A stretch of DNA of 64,000 nt, from positions 1-64,000 of the forward strand of contig JAAEQB010000051.1 in NCBI GenBank assembly GCA_024231975.1. Reading direction: 5' to 3'. Shown in pieces: positions 31,228 through 39,978 of this stretch. The notes below the pieces were generated by a model. It was not told where the DNA came from. It ran no database searches and saw only the letters and a program-made list of their open reading frames with translations. How positions within the stretch are numbered: position 1 is the first letter of the stretch; each line of letters starts with the position of its first letter. Origin of the DNA: Allobosea sp. (lineage in GTDB: Bacteria > Pseudomonadota > Alphaproteobacteria > Rhizobiales > Beijerinckiaceae). The position numbers were made by a program, and so were the translations under genes.

Positions 31228-32281
31228 TGACCTCACGCGGATAGACGAGCCCGGCGTCTTCGGCCCAGCCTATCGTGATCATGTCGCCCGGCTTCGGCTC
31301 GGCCGTACCCTGGCGATTGGGCAATTGCAGCAGGATGCGGTCCTGCTCGGTCAGCCGGACGTCGATGTCGAGCAGCGCGCCGAGATAGGAGACGTGCTCG
31401 ACCCGGGCCGGGAAGCGGTTGGCGCAGCTTTCAGCTTCAGCGCCGATGGCGAGGCGTTCGGGCCGCAGCGCCAGCGTCGCCGGGCCGGATGCGGGCGCAT
31501 TGCAGCGGATGTCGAGCCCGCCGCCGCTGCGGAAGCGCCCCGCTTCGGCCATGGCCCCATCAAGGAAGGCGCTGCGGCCGATGAAGCCGGCGACGAAGCG
31601 ATCGGCCGGCTTCTCGTAGAGCTCGCGCTGGGTGCCGATCTGACGGACCTTGCCCTTCTCCATCACCACCAGCCGGTCGGCCATGGTAAGCGCCTCTTCC
31701 TGGTCGTGCGTGACCATGATCGTGGTCAGGCCGAGCTTGCGCTGCAGGTCGCGGATCTGGACGCGGACCTCCAGGCGCAGCTTGGCGTCGAGATTGGAGA
31801 GGGGCTCGTCGAGCAGGAGCACGTCTGGCTCCATGGCGAGCGCGCGGGCGAGCGCGACGCGCTGCTGCTGGCCGCCCGAGAGCTGGCGCGGATAGCGCTC
31901 GTCGAAGCCGGTGAGCTGGACGAGGCGCAGCGCCTCGGCGACACGAGACGTCCGATCAGCCGGGGCGACCTTGCGCATTTCCAGGCCGAAGGCGACGTTC
32001 TCGGCGACCGTCATGTGCGGGAAGAGCGCATAGGACTGGAAGACCAGGCCGCAATTGCGCTTCCAGGGCGGCAGGTTGGTGACGTCGCGCTCGCCGATGG
32101 TGATCTTGCCGGCGGTCGGCTGGATAAAGCCGGCGACCATGCGCAGGGTCGTGGTCTTGCCGCAACCGGAGGGGCCGAGCAGGACGAGGAACTCCCCTTC
32201 GGCGATGTCGATGCTGCAATCGTCGACGGCGGTGAACTCGCCATAGACCTTGCGCAGGTGCTCGATCGAAAGCTTCGCCAT
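31220..32281 (-). CDS. ABC transporter ATP-binding protein, PotA type
   Basis: A 353-residue importer ATPase. Walker A GPSGCGKTTT (about residue 37), Q-loop FQSYALFPHM, signature LSGGQQQR, Walker B LLLDEPLSNLD and H-loop VTHDQEEAL are all intact. A TOBE domain occupies the C-terminal 100 residues. It powers the permeases at 29228 and 32283. The start codon follows the permease stop by 1 nt. The last codons and stop lie in the palindrome at 31179-31227. Confidence 0.95.
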   Translation of the reverse strand: MAKLSIEHLRKVYGEFTAVDDCSIDIAEGEFLVLLGPSGCGKTTTLRMVAGFIQPTAGKITIGERDVTNLPPWKRNCGLVFQSYALFPHMTVAENVAFGLEMRKVAPADRTSRVAEALRLVQLTGFDERYPRQLSGGQQQRVALARALAMEPDVLLLDEPLSNLDAKLRLEVRVQIRDLQRKLGLTTIMVTHDQEEALTMADRLVVMEKGKVRQIGTQRELYEKPADRFVAGFIGRSAFLDGAMAEAGRFRSGGGLDIRCNAPASGPATLALRPERLAIGAEAESCANRFPARVEHVSYLGALLDIDVRLTEQDRILLQLPNRQGTAEPKPGDMITIGWAEDAGLVYPREVKA

Positions 32282-32282
32282 A

Positions 32283-33098
32283 TCAGACCACCCGGCTCAG
32301 CTTGACGTAACGGTCGGTGATGATCATCGCCGCTCCGATCAGGACGATCTGGATGACCGAGGCGGCTGCGACCGTCGGGTCGATCTTCCATTCGAGGTAT
32401 TGCAGGATCGCGATCGGCAGGGTCGTGCGCCCAGGTCCGACCAGGAACAGGCTCATCTCGAGATTGCCGAAGGAGGTGACGAAGCCGAACAGCGAGCCGG
32501 CGACGAGGCCGGGCCTGATGCTCGGCAGGGTGACACGCCGGAAGGTCGTCCAGGGGCCGGCGCCAAGATTCTGAGCGGCCTCCTCGATGGTGCGGTCGAA
32601 GCCGGCGAGGCTGGCGGTCACCAGTTTCACCACCCAGGGGATGACGACGAGGCTGTGGGCGGCGACGAGGCCGCCAGCCGAGCCCATCACCGGCAGGCCG
32701 GTGGCGATCTCGGTCTCGATCTGGAAGACGTAGAGCGAGGTGCCGAGCACGATGCCGGGCATCACCAGCGGCAGCAGCAGCAATGTGTTGATCGCGGGTC
32801 CGAGCGCGATGCGGTGGCGCATCAAAGCAAGGCTGGCGGGCACGCCAAGCACGAGCCCGATCAGGGTCGCGAGCACGCCGACCTGCAGGCTCAAGATGAA
32901 GCCGTCGACGAAGGGCTTGTTGTTCGCCGCCGCCTGGAACCATTTCAGCGAATAGCCTTCCGGCGGGAAGGACGGAATTTCCTGGCGGAAGAAGGCGAGC
33001 CAGAAGACGAAGAACAGCGGCAGCAGGATGAAGCCGAGCGAGAGCGTGGCGGCGCCGTTCAGCGCCAAACGTCCCAGGCTCAGGCGTGCGGCGTTCAA
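32283..33098 (-). CDS. ABC transporter permease, spermidine/putrescine (PotC) type
   Basis: A 271-residue inner-membrane permease with six helices and the EAA loop (EEAAQNLGAGPWTTFRRVTLPSIRPG). The start is a TTG at 33098, since no ATG is available in frame; AGAGG lies upstream. It pairs with the second permease at 29228 to form the channel, with the ATPase gene directly following. A short stretch between this gene and the amidohydrolase stop could encode an 8-codon peptide ending at the TTG start, but I would not call it. Confidence 0.9.
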   Translation of the reverse strand: MNAARLSLGRLALNGAATLSLGFILLPLFFVFWLAFFRQEIPSFPPEGYSLKWFQAAANNKPFVDGFILSLQVGVLATLIGLVLGVPASLALMRHRIALGPAINTLLLLPLVMPGIVLGTSLYVFQIETEIATGLPVMGSAGGLVAAHSLVVIPWVVKLVTASLAGFDRTIEEAAQNLGAGPWTTFRRVTLPSIRPGLVAGSLFGFVTSFGNLEMSLFLVGPGRTTLPIAILQYLEWKIDPTVAAASVIQIVLIGAAMIITDRYVKLSRVV

Positions 33099-33146
33099 AT
33101 TGCGGCCCTCTTCATCGCCATGTGCTTGCTCTCGATGTGCTCGCTC

Positions 33147-34382
33147 TCAATGCAGCGTATTCTTGTGGAATGCGCCACCCTTCATGATCACAGGCAGCTT
33201 CGCGCCCTGGTCCTGGAACAGCTCCAGGCTCTTCAGCGGATCGCCGTCGACCAGGATGATATCCGCATAGGCCCCTGCACGCAGCGTGCCGAGCTTGCCG
33301 TCCATGCGCAGCAATTGCGCGCCGATGGTGGTGGCCGAGCGGATGATCTCGATCGGCGAGAGCACCTCGCGGCGCAGCAGGAATTCGCGCGACTGGTCGA
33401 CCTGGAGCTGGCCGAGCAGGTCCGAGCCATAGGCGACCGGGACCCCGGCGCGCTTGCAGATCTCCAGCGACTTCAGGCCGCCATCGATGACGAGGTCGTT
33501 CTTGGCAAGCATGTCGGCATTCATGCCGAACTCGGCGGCGCGCTCGCGCATCGCGTAGTAGGCGACGAGGTTGGCGGTCAGGAACATGTTGTTCTCGGCC
33601 ATCAGCTTGGCCGAGGCCTCGTCGATCAGGTTGCCGTGCTCGATGGCGCGCACGCCGCATTGCGCGGCGCGGGTGATCGCTTCGGGCGTATAGGCATGGG
33701 CGCAGACATAGCGGCCGAAGGCTTTTGCCTCGGTCACGGCCGCCGTGACCTCCTCGACGGTGAACTGCATGGAGTCGAGCGGGTCGTAAGGGGAGGCGAC
33801 GCCGCCTGACATCATGATCTTGATGTGGTCGGCCCCCAGCCGCATCTGCTCGCGCGTCGACTTGATGACGGAGGAGACGCCATCGGAGATGTTCATCGTA
33901 TAGGCCATGGCGTTGCAGCAATGGCAGCGCGCGCCGAAATCGGTGCGCCGGCGCGGGTCGCTATGGCCGCCGGTCGGGCCGATCGCGGCGCCGGCGATGA
34001 ACAGGCGCGGGCCCGGGACGTCGCCCTTCTCGACTGCTTCCTTGATGCCCCAGTCGGCGCCGCCGGTGTCGCGCACCGAGGTGAAGCCGCGGTCGATCAT
34101 GCCCTTCATCAGGCGGGCGGCACGGGCGGTGGCCAGCGTCAGCGGGACTTTTTCGAGCAGCGGGATCGAGACTTCCGACAGCATGACGTGGACATGGCTG
34201 TCGATCAGGCCGGGCATCAACGTGCGCCCGCCGCAATCGACCACAGCAGCCTTGTCGGCCTTGATCGGCTTGTCGGAGACCTCGCGGATCAGCTCGCCTT
34301 CGACGAGCAGTTCGTAGCCCTTGCGCAGCTCGCCGTGATCCGGCTCCAGCATCGCAAAATTGCGGAACAGAACCTGCGTCAT
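33147..34382 (-). CDS. Metal-dependent amidohydrolase (prolidase/imidazolonepropionase-like)
   Basis: A 411-residue member of the amidohydrolase superfamily. The metal ligands are visible: His63 and His65 (LIDSHVHV), Lys in HIKIMMSGG, His in CAHAYT, His in IEHGN and Asp in YGSDLLG. The set is that of binuclear-zinc enzymes close to Xaa-Pro dipeptidases and Xaa-Arg or organophosphate-type prolidases. It heads the five-gene ABC import operon, so it probably hydrolyses the imported compound in the cytosol. The internal ATG at 34382 is preferred over 34439. Confidence 0.87.
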   Translation of the reverse strand: MTQVLFRNFAMLEPDHGELRKGYELLVEGELIREVSDKPIKADKAAVVDCGGRTLMPGLIDSHVHVMLSEVSIPLLEKVPLTLATARAARLMKGMIDRGFTSVRDTGGADWGIKEAVEKGDVPGPRLFIAGAAIGPTGGHSDPRRRTDFGARCHCCNAMAYTMNISDGVSSVIKSTREQMRLGADHIKIMMSGGVASPYDPLDSMQFTVEEVTAAVTEAKAFGRYVCAHAYTPEAITRAAQCGVRAIEHGNLIDEASAKLMAENNMFLTANLVAYYAMRERAAEFGMNADMLAKNDLVIDGGLKSLEICKRAGVPVAYGSDLLGQLQVDQSREFLLRREVLSPIEIIRSATTIGAQLLRMDGKLGTLRAGAYADIILVDGDPLKSLELFQDQGAKLPVIMKGGAFHKNTLH

Positions 34383-34402
34383 GGCGGCGTCTCCCAACGG
34401 CA

Positions 34403-34420
34403 CTCGTGATATATTACGAG
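34403..34420. promoter_or_regulatory. Candidate operator before the amidohydrolase-ABC operon
   Basis: CTCGT and ACGAG flank an AT-rich 8-nt centre (GATATATT), a good dyad about 20-38 nt upstream of the amidohydrolase start. The centre contains a -10-like TAATAT on the minus strand, so a bound repressor would block the promoter. The spacing resembles GntR or TetR sites. No regulator gene lies adjacent. Confidence 0.5.
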
Positions 34421-34481
34421 CTTCGTCGGCTCTGTCCATCGCGCCATGCGCGCAATGTTTCGCTAGAATCTCCTCATGCGA

Positions 34482-35762
34482 TCAGCCGGCGGCGGCGTTC
34501 TGCGCCAACGCCCGGCCGCGGACCGGCAGAGAGAGATCGTCGGCCAGCGCCCGGTTGATCGCCGGCAGCCCGTCGAGCAGGTCTGGCAGGAAGGCCTGCG
34601 AGGGTGGCAGGCGCTTCGGCAGCGCATGCAGGGCCTTGGCCATCTGCAGCGGGTCGCGGGTGCTGGCGCCGGTCTGGGTCGGGTCGAACAGCACGTCGAT
34701 CAGGCGCAGGCTGTCGGCGCGCTCGGCCCGGATCGCCTGCTCCAGGCGCGGACGGACGCGCGGCACGATCAGTGCCGGCTTGTCGAAGGAAAGGATCTCG
34801 CAAAAGGTGTTGTAGCCGCCCATGGCGACGACGCAGTGGGCCCGGTTCATCAGCAATTCGAGGCGTGGCTCGAAGCCGATGCTCTCCAGCTTCGGCAGCT
34901 TGGCAATGCGCTCGGTGAACTCCTTGCGCTTCTCGCGCGACATGAACGGGCCGAAGACGATCAGCGCCGGCAATTCGATGGTCGGGTCGGTCTCATAGGC
35001 CGAGATCACCCAGTCGATCACGCCGGCGCCGTCGCCGCCGCCGCCGGGGGTCACCAGGATGAACGGGCCCTTGGTGATGCGCGGATGCCGGTTAGGCGGC
35101 ATCGGCGAGGGCACGGCACGCTTGAGATAGCCGGTGTAACGGATCTTGTCGGCGAAGAGGTGCTGGTTCGGCAGCCCGTCCAGCGGCCGGTAGATGCTGT
35201 CGAGCCCGTAGACCCAGATGTCGTCATAGGTATTGGCGAGCACATCGAGCGCACCGCTCTGGCGCCATTCCTCGTGCAGCTTGGTCGGCTCGTCGAGCAC
35301 GTCGCGCACGCCCAGCACGATGCGGGCGCCGCGCCGGCGCAGGATCTCAAGCGAAGGGATGAGTTCCCCGCGCAGGCCGATCGGCTCCTTATCGACGATG
35401 ACGACATCCGGGTCGAAAGACAGCACCGTCTGCTTGATCAGGTCGGTGCGCAGCCGGATCGTGTCGGCTAGCTCGAGATTGAGATGATGCGGCAAATAGC
35501 GGCCGTCGCTCTGCTTCTCGATGCCGGGAATGCGGACATAGTCGACGCCATCACCGAACTGGAAGCTCGAGATCATCGACGAGCCGGAAACGATGATCAC
35601 TGATATATGAGGATAGCTCGCGACGAGCGAATTGGCGATCGCCCGGCAGCGGCGGATATGGCCGAGCCCGAACGTGTCGTGGCTATAGATCAGGACGCGC
35701 GGTGCATGCGGACTGCATGGCGGGCGGCGCGTCCCGCTATCGTCGATTAGACTGAGGCCCAT
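34482..35762 (-). CDS. Glycosyltransferase, MurG-like (GT28 type)
   Basis: A 426-residue putative glycosyltransferase. It has a GT-B fold pattern: N-terminal RVLIYSHDTFGLGHIRRC (glycine-rich acceptor loop with GxGHxxR), a central VTPGGGGDG and a C-terminal VVAMGGYNTFCEIL, the nucleotide-sugar-binding motif. The protein at 51136 shares the same N-terminal GxGHxxR and GYNT pattern. It ends the glycan block that begins with the GT4 gene at 37775. Sugar donor and acceptor are unknown. Confidence 0.8.
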   Translation of the reverse strand: MGLSLIDDSGTRRPPCSPHAPRVLIYSHDTFGLGHIRRCRAIANSLVASYPHISVIIVSGSSMISSFQFGDGVDYVRIPGIEKQSDGRYLPHHLNLELADTIRLRTDLIKQTVLSFDPDVVIVDKEPIGLRGELIPSLEILRRRGARIVLGVRDVLDEPTKLHEEWRQSGALDVLANTYDDIWVYGLDSIYRPLDGLPNQHLFADKIRYTGYLKRAVPSPMPPNRHPRITKGPFILVTPGGGGDGAGVIDWVISAYETDPTIELPALIVFGPFMSREKRKEFTERIAKLPKLESIGFEPRLELLMNRAHCVVAMGGYNTFCEILSFDKPALIVPRVRPRLEQAIRAERADSLRLIDVLFDPTQTGASTRDPLQMAKALHALPKRLPPSQAFLPDLLDGLPAINRALADDLSLPVRGRALAQNAAAG

Positions 35763-35856
35763 GCGCGCGTCGCGTCCTCTGCTTGAAGGTCAGCTGGCCT
35801 CCGGGGGACGCACAGAACGCACCCGAACTGGCCAAAACCATAGCGCCGGCGGCGCG

Positions 35857-36639
35857 TCAATCCAAGTCCGTCGCCGCGCCGAAGAGCATATCGGGACCGG
35901 AGAATGCGACGGCCGCATGACCGGCCAGTCGCTCCAGAAGATTCGTGAGGAAGCTCCAGGCCGTGCTGTCGTGATCGTGATGGTGGAGCAGCAAGCCGAA
36001 GGGCTGGCTCGACGTCGGATCGGCGCGGCGGGCTGCGAGCAGCCCGGCCATCTCGGCCAGGAGATCGCCGGGTTGGCGCCCGACCCGGCCATGATGCCAG
36101 TCAATCAGATCGAGATCGGTGTTGACCAGACGGGGGCCACCGGCGGCGGGGCCGAGCGCAAAATTGCGGAAGCAGGACAAATGGGTGAAGCCGAGGCCGG
36201 GGAGTTCAGCCGCGATCGCGGGATGGATGCGGTTCCAGGGCGGCACGAAAGCAGGCAGGAGGCTCTCACCGAACAGCTCGCTGAGGCGCTGCCGACCGGC
36301 GACGATCTCGGCGAGGATCGCCGGAAGCGACCGGTGCAGGCCGAATTCGCTCTTCTTCTCGCCGGGCGGGGCATGGTTGCGATGCCAGACGCCATGTTGG
36401 CAGGGGTGCAGCAGCGGGGCGGTTTCAAGCCGCCTCGCCAGCGCTTCCTGCGCCGACATGGGGATCGCGGCCAGCAGCACGGGGATCGCGAAGCGTTCCG
36501 AGAGGGCGGCGAGCCGGTCGAGCTGGTCGCTGGGCATGGTCGCGTCGTCGTCGCGCAGCCAGAGTTCGAGGCGCTTGCCGGCGGAGGCCCAGCAATCGAG
36601 CTCGATCAATAGAGCGGACCAGGCGGCCTCCTCGGTCAC
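35857..36639 (-). CDS. Polysaccharide deacetylase-like protein
   Basis: A 260-residue protein that starts with GTG overlapping the upstream glycosyltransferase stop (GTGA). LWLRDDDAT near the N-terminus holds the Asp-Asp of NodB-type deacetylases, and HPCQHGVWHRNH and a late LLLHHHDHD supply candidate metal-binding histidines. AFVPPWNRIHP matches the PPWNR motif of the family. It likely removes acetyl groups from a polysaccharide or lipid-linked sugar; it is cytosolic, as no signal peptide is seen. Confidence 0.72.
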   Translation of the reverse strand: MTEEAAWSALLIELDCWASAGKRLELWLRDDDATMPSDQLDRLAALSERFAIPVLLAAIPMSAQEALARRLETAPLLHPCQHGVWHRNHAPPGEKKSEFGLHRSLPAILAEIVAGRQRLSELFGESLLPAFVPPWNRIHPAIAAELPGLGFTHLSCFRNFALGPAAGGPRLVNTDLDLIDWHHGRVGRQPGDLLAEMAGLLAARRADPTSSQPFGLLLHHHDHDSTAWSFLTNLLERLAGHAAVAFSGPDMLFGAATDLD

Positions 36640-37775
36640 GGCGTGATCTCCTTGGCCTTGAGTCCATGCCGGGCGATGGCGGCGTCCAGCGCCGTGGCGA
36701 GGACCGCGCGGGCACTGTCGCCGTTGCGCTCCTGCCGTGCGAAGTCTCGCGCGGCCTTGCCCATCCGGGCGCGGAGTTCAGCATCGCCGATCAACCGCGT
36801 GATCGTTGCTGCCAGAGCTGCCTCGTCGCCATGAGGCGCAAGCAAAGCGGTTTGGTCGCGCTCGACCACTGCGGGGACGCCACCGCTGTCCAATGCCGCA
36901 ACCGGGAGCCCGGCCGCCTGCGCCTCGAGATAGACCACGCCATAGGCCTCGTTCAGGCCGGGCCAGACGAAGAGGTCGTGCGTGGTAAGCTCGGCGAGGA
37001 TGTCGGTGCGCTCGCGCCGTCCGAGGAAGCGCAGGCGGCCGGGTGGGAGGCTTGCGAAGGCTGCCTCGATGGCTGGTCGCTCCGGGCCGTCGCCGATCAG
37101 CGTCAGCGTCCAGGGCAGGTCGGCGATGCGGGCAAGGGTGCGGGCGAGGAAGAGGTAGCAGGCGGCCTTGTTGCCCTGGCGCATCATTGCGACAGCGATC
37201 AGACGGACGGGCTCGTCGGTTGCGCGACGCGCCGCCACGTGCTCCGGAACCTCCTCCATCCCGAGCAGGAAGGGCGGCAGGTCGATCAGGCGGTCCGATT
37301 CCGGGACGAGTCGGCTCAGCCCCTCGCGGTCGCGATCGGTCATGCAGAGATGCAGGTCGGCGCGCAGGATCGCGGCACGAGCGAGGGCCGCGGCCTCCGC
37401 CCAAGGGCCGATGAAGCGCTTCTGGGCATCACTGGCCTCGGCGACGACGAAGGGCAGGTCGAAGCGCTCGGCCAGGGCTGGGCCGATCAGGTCGGGTGCC
37501 CGGTAATGGCAGTGATAGGTGAAGATCAGGTCGGGCCGGGCTTCCATCGCCTGCCAGCGCTGGCTGAGCGAGGCGATCACACCCTGCGCAGCCTGCTTGT
37601 GCGCGGCGAGCAGCGCCGGATCGGGCTCGCGCATCAAGCTGCGCTCGGCCGGGACGATCTCGACGGCATGGCCGAGTTCCTCCAGCAGGGTCACCAGCTG
37701 GCGCGCCATCAGCCGGTCGCCGGAGGGAGCGCCGTCGCCATAGCGGTTCAGCGGCGTGTGGAAGGCGATCTTCAC
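36636..37775 (-). CDS. Glycosyltransferase family 4 protein
   Basis: A 379-residue GT4 (GT-B fold) enzyme from a GTG start. The donor-binding half has LTLIGDGPERP, FLGRRERTDI and NEAYGVVYLEAQAAGLPVAALDSGG (EX7E catalytic motif). It transfers a nucleotide-activated sugar in the cytosol. The N-terminus MKIAFHTPLNRYGDGAPSGD suits a lipid or polysaccharide acceptor. It is translationally coupled to the deacetylase gene and lies 27 nt after the peptide-transporter permease, so all may share one transcript. Confidence 0.87.
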   Translation of the reverse strand: MKIAFHTPLNRYGDGAPSGDRLMARQLVTLLEELGHAVEIVPAERSLMREPDPALLAAHKQAAQGVIASLSQRWQAMEARPDLIFTYHCHYRAPDLIGPALAERFDLPFVVAEASDAQKRFIGPWAEAAALARAAILRADLHLCMTDRDREGLSRLVPESDRLIDLPPFLLGMEEVPEHVAARRATDEPVRLIAVAMMRQGNKAACYLFLARTLARIADLPWTLTLIGDGPERPAIEAAFASLPPGRLRFLGRRERTDILAELTTHDLFVWPGLNEAYGVVYLEAQAAGLPVAALDSGGVPAVVERDQTALLAPHGDEAALAATITRLIGDAELRARMGKAARDFARQERNGDSARAVLATALDAAIARHGLKAKEITP

Positions 37776-37802
37776 GGTAAGCCTGGATAACGCGGGCAGG
37801 CG

Positions 37803-38978
37803 TCAGCGATAGGGATCGGCTGCGTCGCGCAATCCGTCGCCGAGGAAGTTGAAGGCGAGGATGATGACGATGACCGGGATGCAGGGGTAGAGCAGCCAGG
37901 GATAGAGCGCGACGACGTTGATGTTCTGCGCCTCGTTCAGCATCACGCCCCAGCTGGTGATGGGGGGCCTGAGGCCCAGGCCCAGGAAGGAGAGCGCCGT
38001 CTCGCCCAGGATGGTCTTGGGGATGGTGATCGTCGCGGCGGCGATGAGATGGCTCATGAACCCGGGCACGAGATGCAGGCCGATGATGCGGGCGGGCTTG
38101 GCCCCCATCAATTGGGCGGCGACGACATAATCCTCCTCGCGCAGCGCCAAGAGCTTGGAGCGCACGGCGCGGGCGAGCCCGGTCCAGTCCATCAGCCCGA
38201 GGATCACGGTGATGCCGAAATAGACCAGCAATGGGCTCCAGGAGGGCGGCATGATCGCGCCGAGCGCCAGCCAGAGCGGGATATGCGGCAGCGATTGCAC
38301 GATCTCGATGATGCGCTGGACGATCAGGTCGACCTTGCCGCCGTAATAGCCGGCGATGCCGCCGATGATGATGCCGAGCACGAAGGAGACGCTGACGCCG
38401 AGCAGGCCGATGGTCAGCGAGATCCGCCCGCCATAGAGGATGCGCGAGAACATGTCGCGCCCCAGCCGGTCGGTGCCGAGCAGATAGAGCGTGCCGCCCT
38501 CCGGCGGGCAGAACAGGTGCAGATTGCCCGGGATGAGGCCCCAGAACTCATAGCCGTCGCCGCGGCAGAAGAAGCGGATGCGCTGCGGCGTGGTGGTGTC
38601 GACATCGTATTCGCGCTTCAGGTTCTCCATGTTGAGGCGCTGGGTATAGGGATAGACGAAGGGCCCGATGAAGCGGCCCTCGTGGAAAAGGTGCACCGGC
38701 TGGCGCGGCGCGCGGATGAAGTCGGTGTTGCGCGTGGTGTAGTGATAGGGCGCGAGGAACTCGGCGAACGCCACCGACAGGTACATCAGGATGATGATGA
38801 CGCCGGAGATCAGCGCGAGCTTGTGCTTGCGGAACTTCCACCACATCAGCTTCCACTGCGGGGCGAGATAGACGCGCTCCTGCTCGGGCGACATCTTCTC
38901 GATCGCGTAGGGCTCGAACGGCGCGGTCGACCAGCGATGCGGCAGCGGCTCGGAGGTGGAGGCGGGAGGCGTCGTCAC
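37803..38978 (-). CDS. ABC transporter permease, oligopeptide (DppC/YejE) type
   Basis: A 391-residue permease from a GTG at 38978 that overlaps the DppB-type stop (GTGA). A long N-terminal region (about 170 residues, one helix then a periplasmic loop) precedes the BPD_transp_1 core. The EAA loop reads AAQLMGAKPARIIGLHLVPG. LGTDRLGRDMFSRILYGGR is the DppC hallmark. The large periplasmic insertion between the first two helices resembles YejE, the microcin-C/peptide importer. It pairs with the permease at 38975. Confidence 0.92.
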   Translation of the reverse strand: MTTPPASTSEPLPHRWSTAPFEPYAIEKMSPEQERVYLAPQWKLMWWKFRKHKLALISGVIIILMYLSVAFAEFLAPYHYTTRNTDFIRAPRQPVHLFHEGRFIGPFVYPYTQRLNMENLKREYDVDTTTPQRIRFFCRGDGYEFWGLIPGNLHLFCPPEGGTLYLLGTDRLGRDMFSRILYGGRISLTIGLLGVSVSFVLGIIIGGIAGYYGGKVDLIVQRIIEIVQSLPHIPLWLALGAIMPPSWSPLLVYFGITVILGLMDWTGLARAVRSKLLALREEDYVVAAQLMGAKPARIIGLHLVPGFMSHLIAAATITIPKTILGETALSFLGLGLRPPITSWGVMLNEAQNINVVALYPWLLYPCIPVIVIILAFNFLGDGLRDAADPYR

Positions 38979-39976
38979 TTGGTCGCCGTCCCCTGCAGGC
39001 GGATGCGCGGATCGAGGATGGCGAGCGCGATGTCGGAGATCAGCACGCCGATCACGGTCAGGAAGGACAGGAACATCAGGAAGGAGCCGGCGAGATACAT
39101 GTCCTGGCTCTGCAGCGCCCGGATCAGCAGCGGGCCGGTGGTCTGCAAGGAGAGCACGATCGCGACGATCTCGGCGCCCGAGACGATCGAGGGCAGGATG
39201 TCGCCGATATCCGAGATGAAGAAGTTGAGCGCCATGCGCAGCGGGTATTTGCGCAGCGCCTTGCCCGGCGGCAGTCCCTTGGCGCGGGCGGTGACGTAAT
39301 ACTGCTTCTGGAGCTCGTCGAGCAGGTTGGCGCGCAGCTTGCGGATCATGCCGGCGGTGCCGCCGGCCCCGATGATGATCACGGGGATCCAGAGGTGCTC
39401 CAACACCGACCTGAACTTGGCCCAGCTCATCGGCTGGTTGAGATATTGCGGGTCGACCAGGCCGCCGATCGAGGTGCCGAACCAGATATTGGCGAAGTAG
39501 AGGAAGATCAGCGCCAGCAGGAAATGCGGCACGGCAAGGCCGAGCAGGCCGAGGAAGGTGAGGCCGTAATCGCCCCAGCTGTACTGGTGCGTCGCCGAAT
39601 AGATGCCGATCGGGAAGGCGACGATCCAGGTGAAGATGATGGTGAAGAACGATACCACCATGGTCAGCAGCAGACGGTCGCCGACGATGTCGCGCACCGG
39701 CAGCTGATACTCGAAGGAGTAGCCCATGTCGCCGCGCAGCAGGCCGGTGGCCCACCAGAAATAGCGCTCGATCGGCGGCTTGTCGAAACCGTACTCCTTC
39801 TTCAGGAACTCGACGCGGCTCATGTCCGCCTTCTCGCCCTGCGCCTGCATCTCGGCGACCATCGTCTCGAAATAGTCGCCCTCGGGCAGGTTGATTACCG
39901 TGAAGATCAGGACGCTGGTGACGAACAGCGTCGGGATCATCACCAGGATGCGCTTGAAGATGTACTTCAGCAGCAC
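38975..39976 (-). CDS. ABC transporter permease, oligopeptide (DppB/YejB) type
   Basis: A 333-residue inner-membrane permease of the OppB/DppB family from a GTG start. It has six helices and the EAA-type coupling loop TARAKGLPPGKALRKYPLR. The protein begins at the binding-protein stop after only 2 nt. Together with the DppC-type partner it forms the peptide channel driven by the fused ATPase at 41892. The N-terminal LKYIFKRILVMIPTLF is typical of the family. Confidence 0.93.
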   Translation of the reverse strand: MLLKYIFKRILVMIPTLFVTSVLIFTVINLPEGDYFETMVAEMQAQGEKADMSRVEFLKKEYGFDKPPIERYFWWATGLLRGDMGYSFEYQLPVRDIVGDRLLLTMVVSFFTIIFTWIVAFPIGIYSATHQYSWGDYGLTFLGLLGLAVPHFLLALIFLYFANIWFGTSIGGLVDPQYLNQPMSWAKFRSVLEHLWIPVIIIGAGGTAGMIRKLRANLLDELQKQYYVTARAKGLPPGKALRKYPLRMALNFFISDIGDILPSIVSGAEIVAIVLSLQTTGPLLIRALQSQDMYLAGSFLMFLSFLTVIGVLISDIALAILDPRIRLQGTATK

Positions 39977-39978
39977 GG

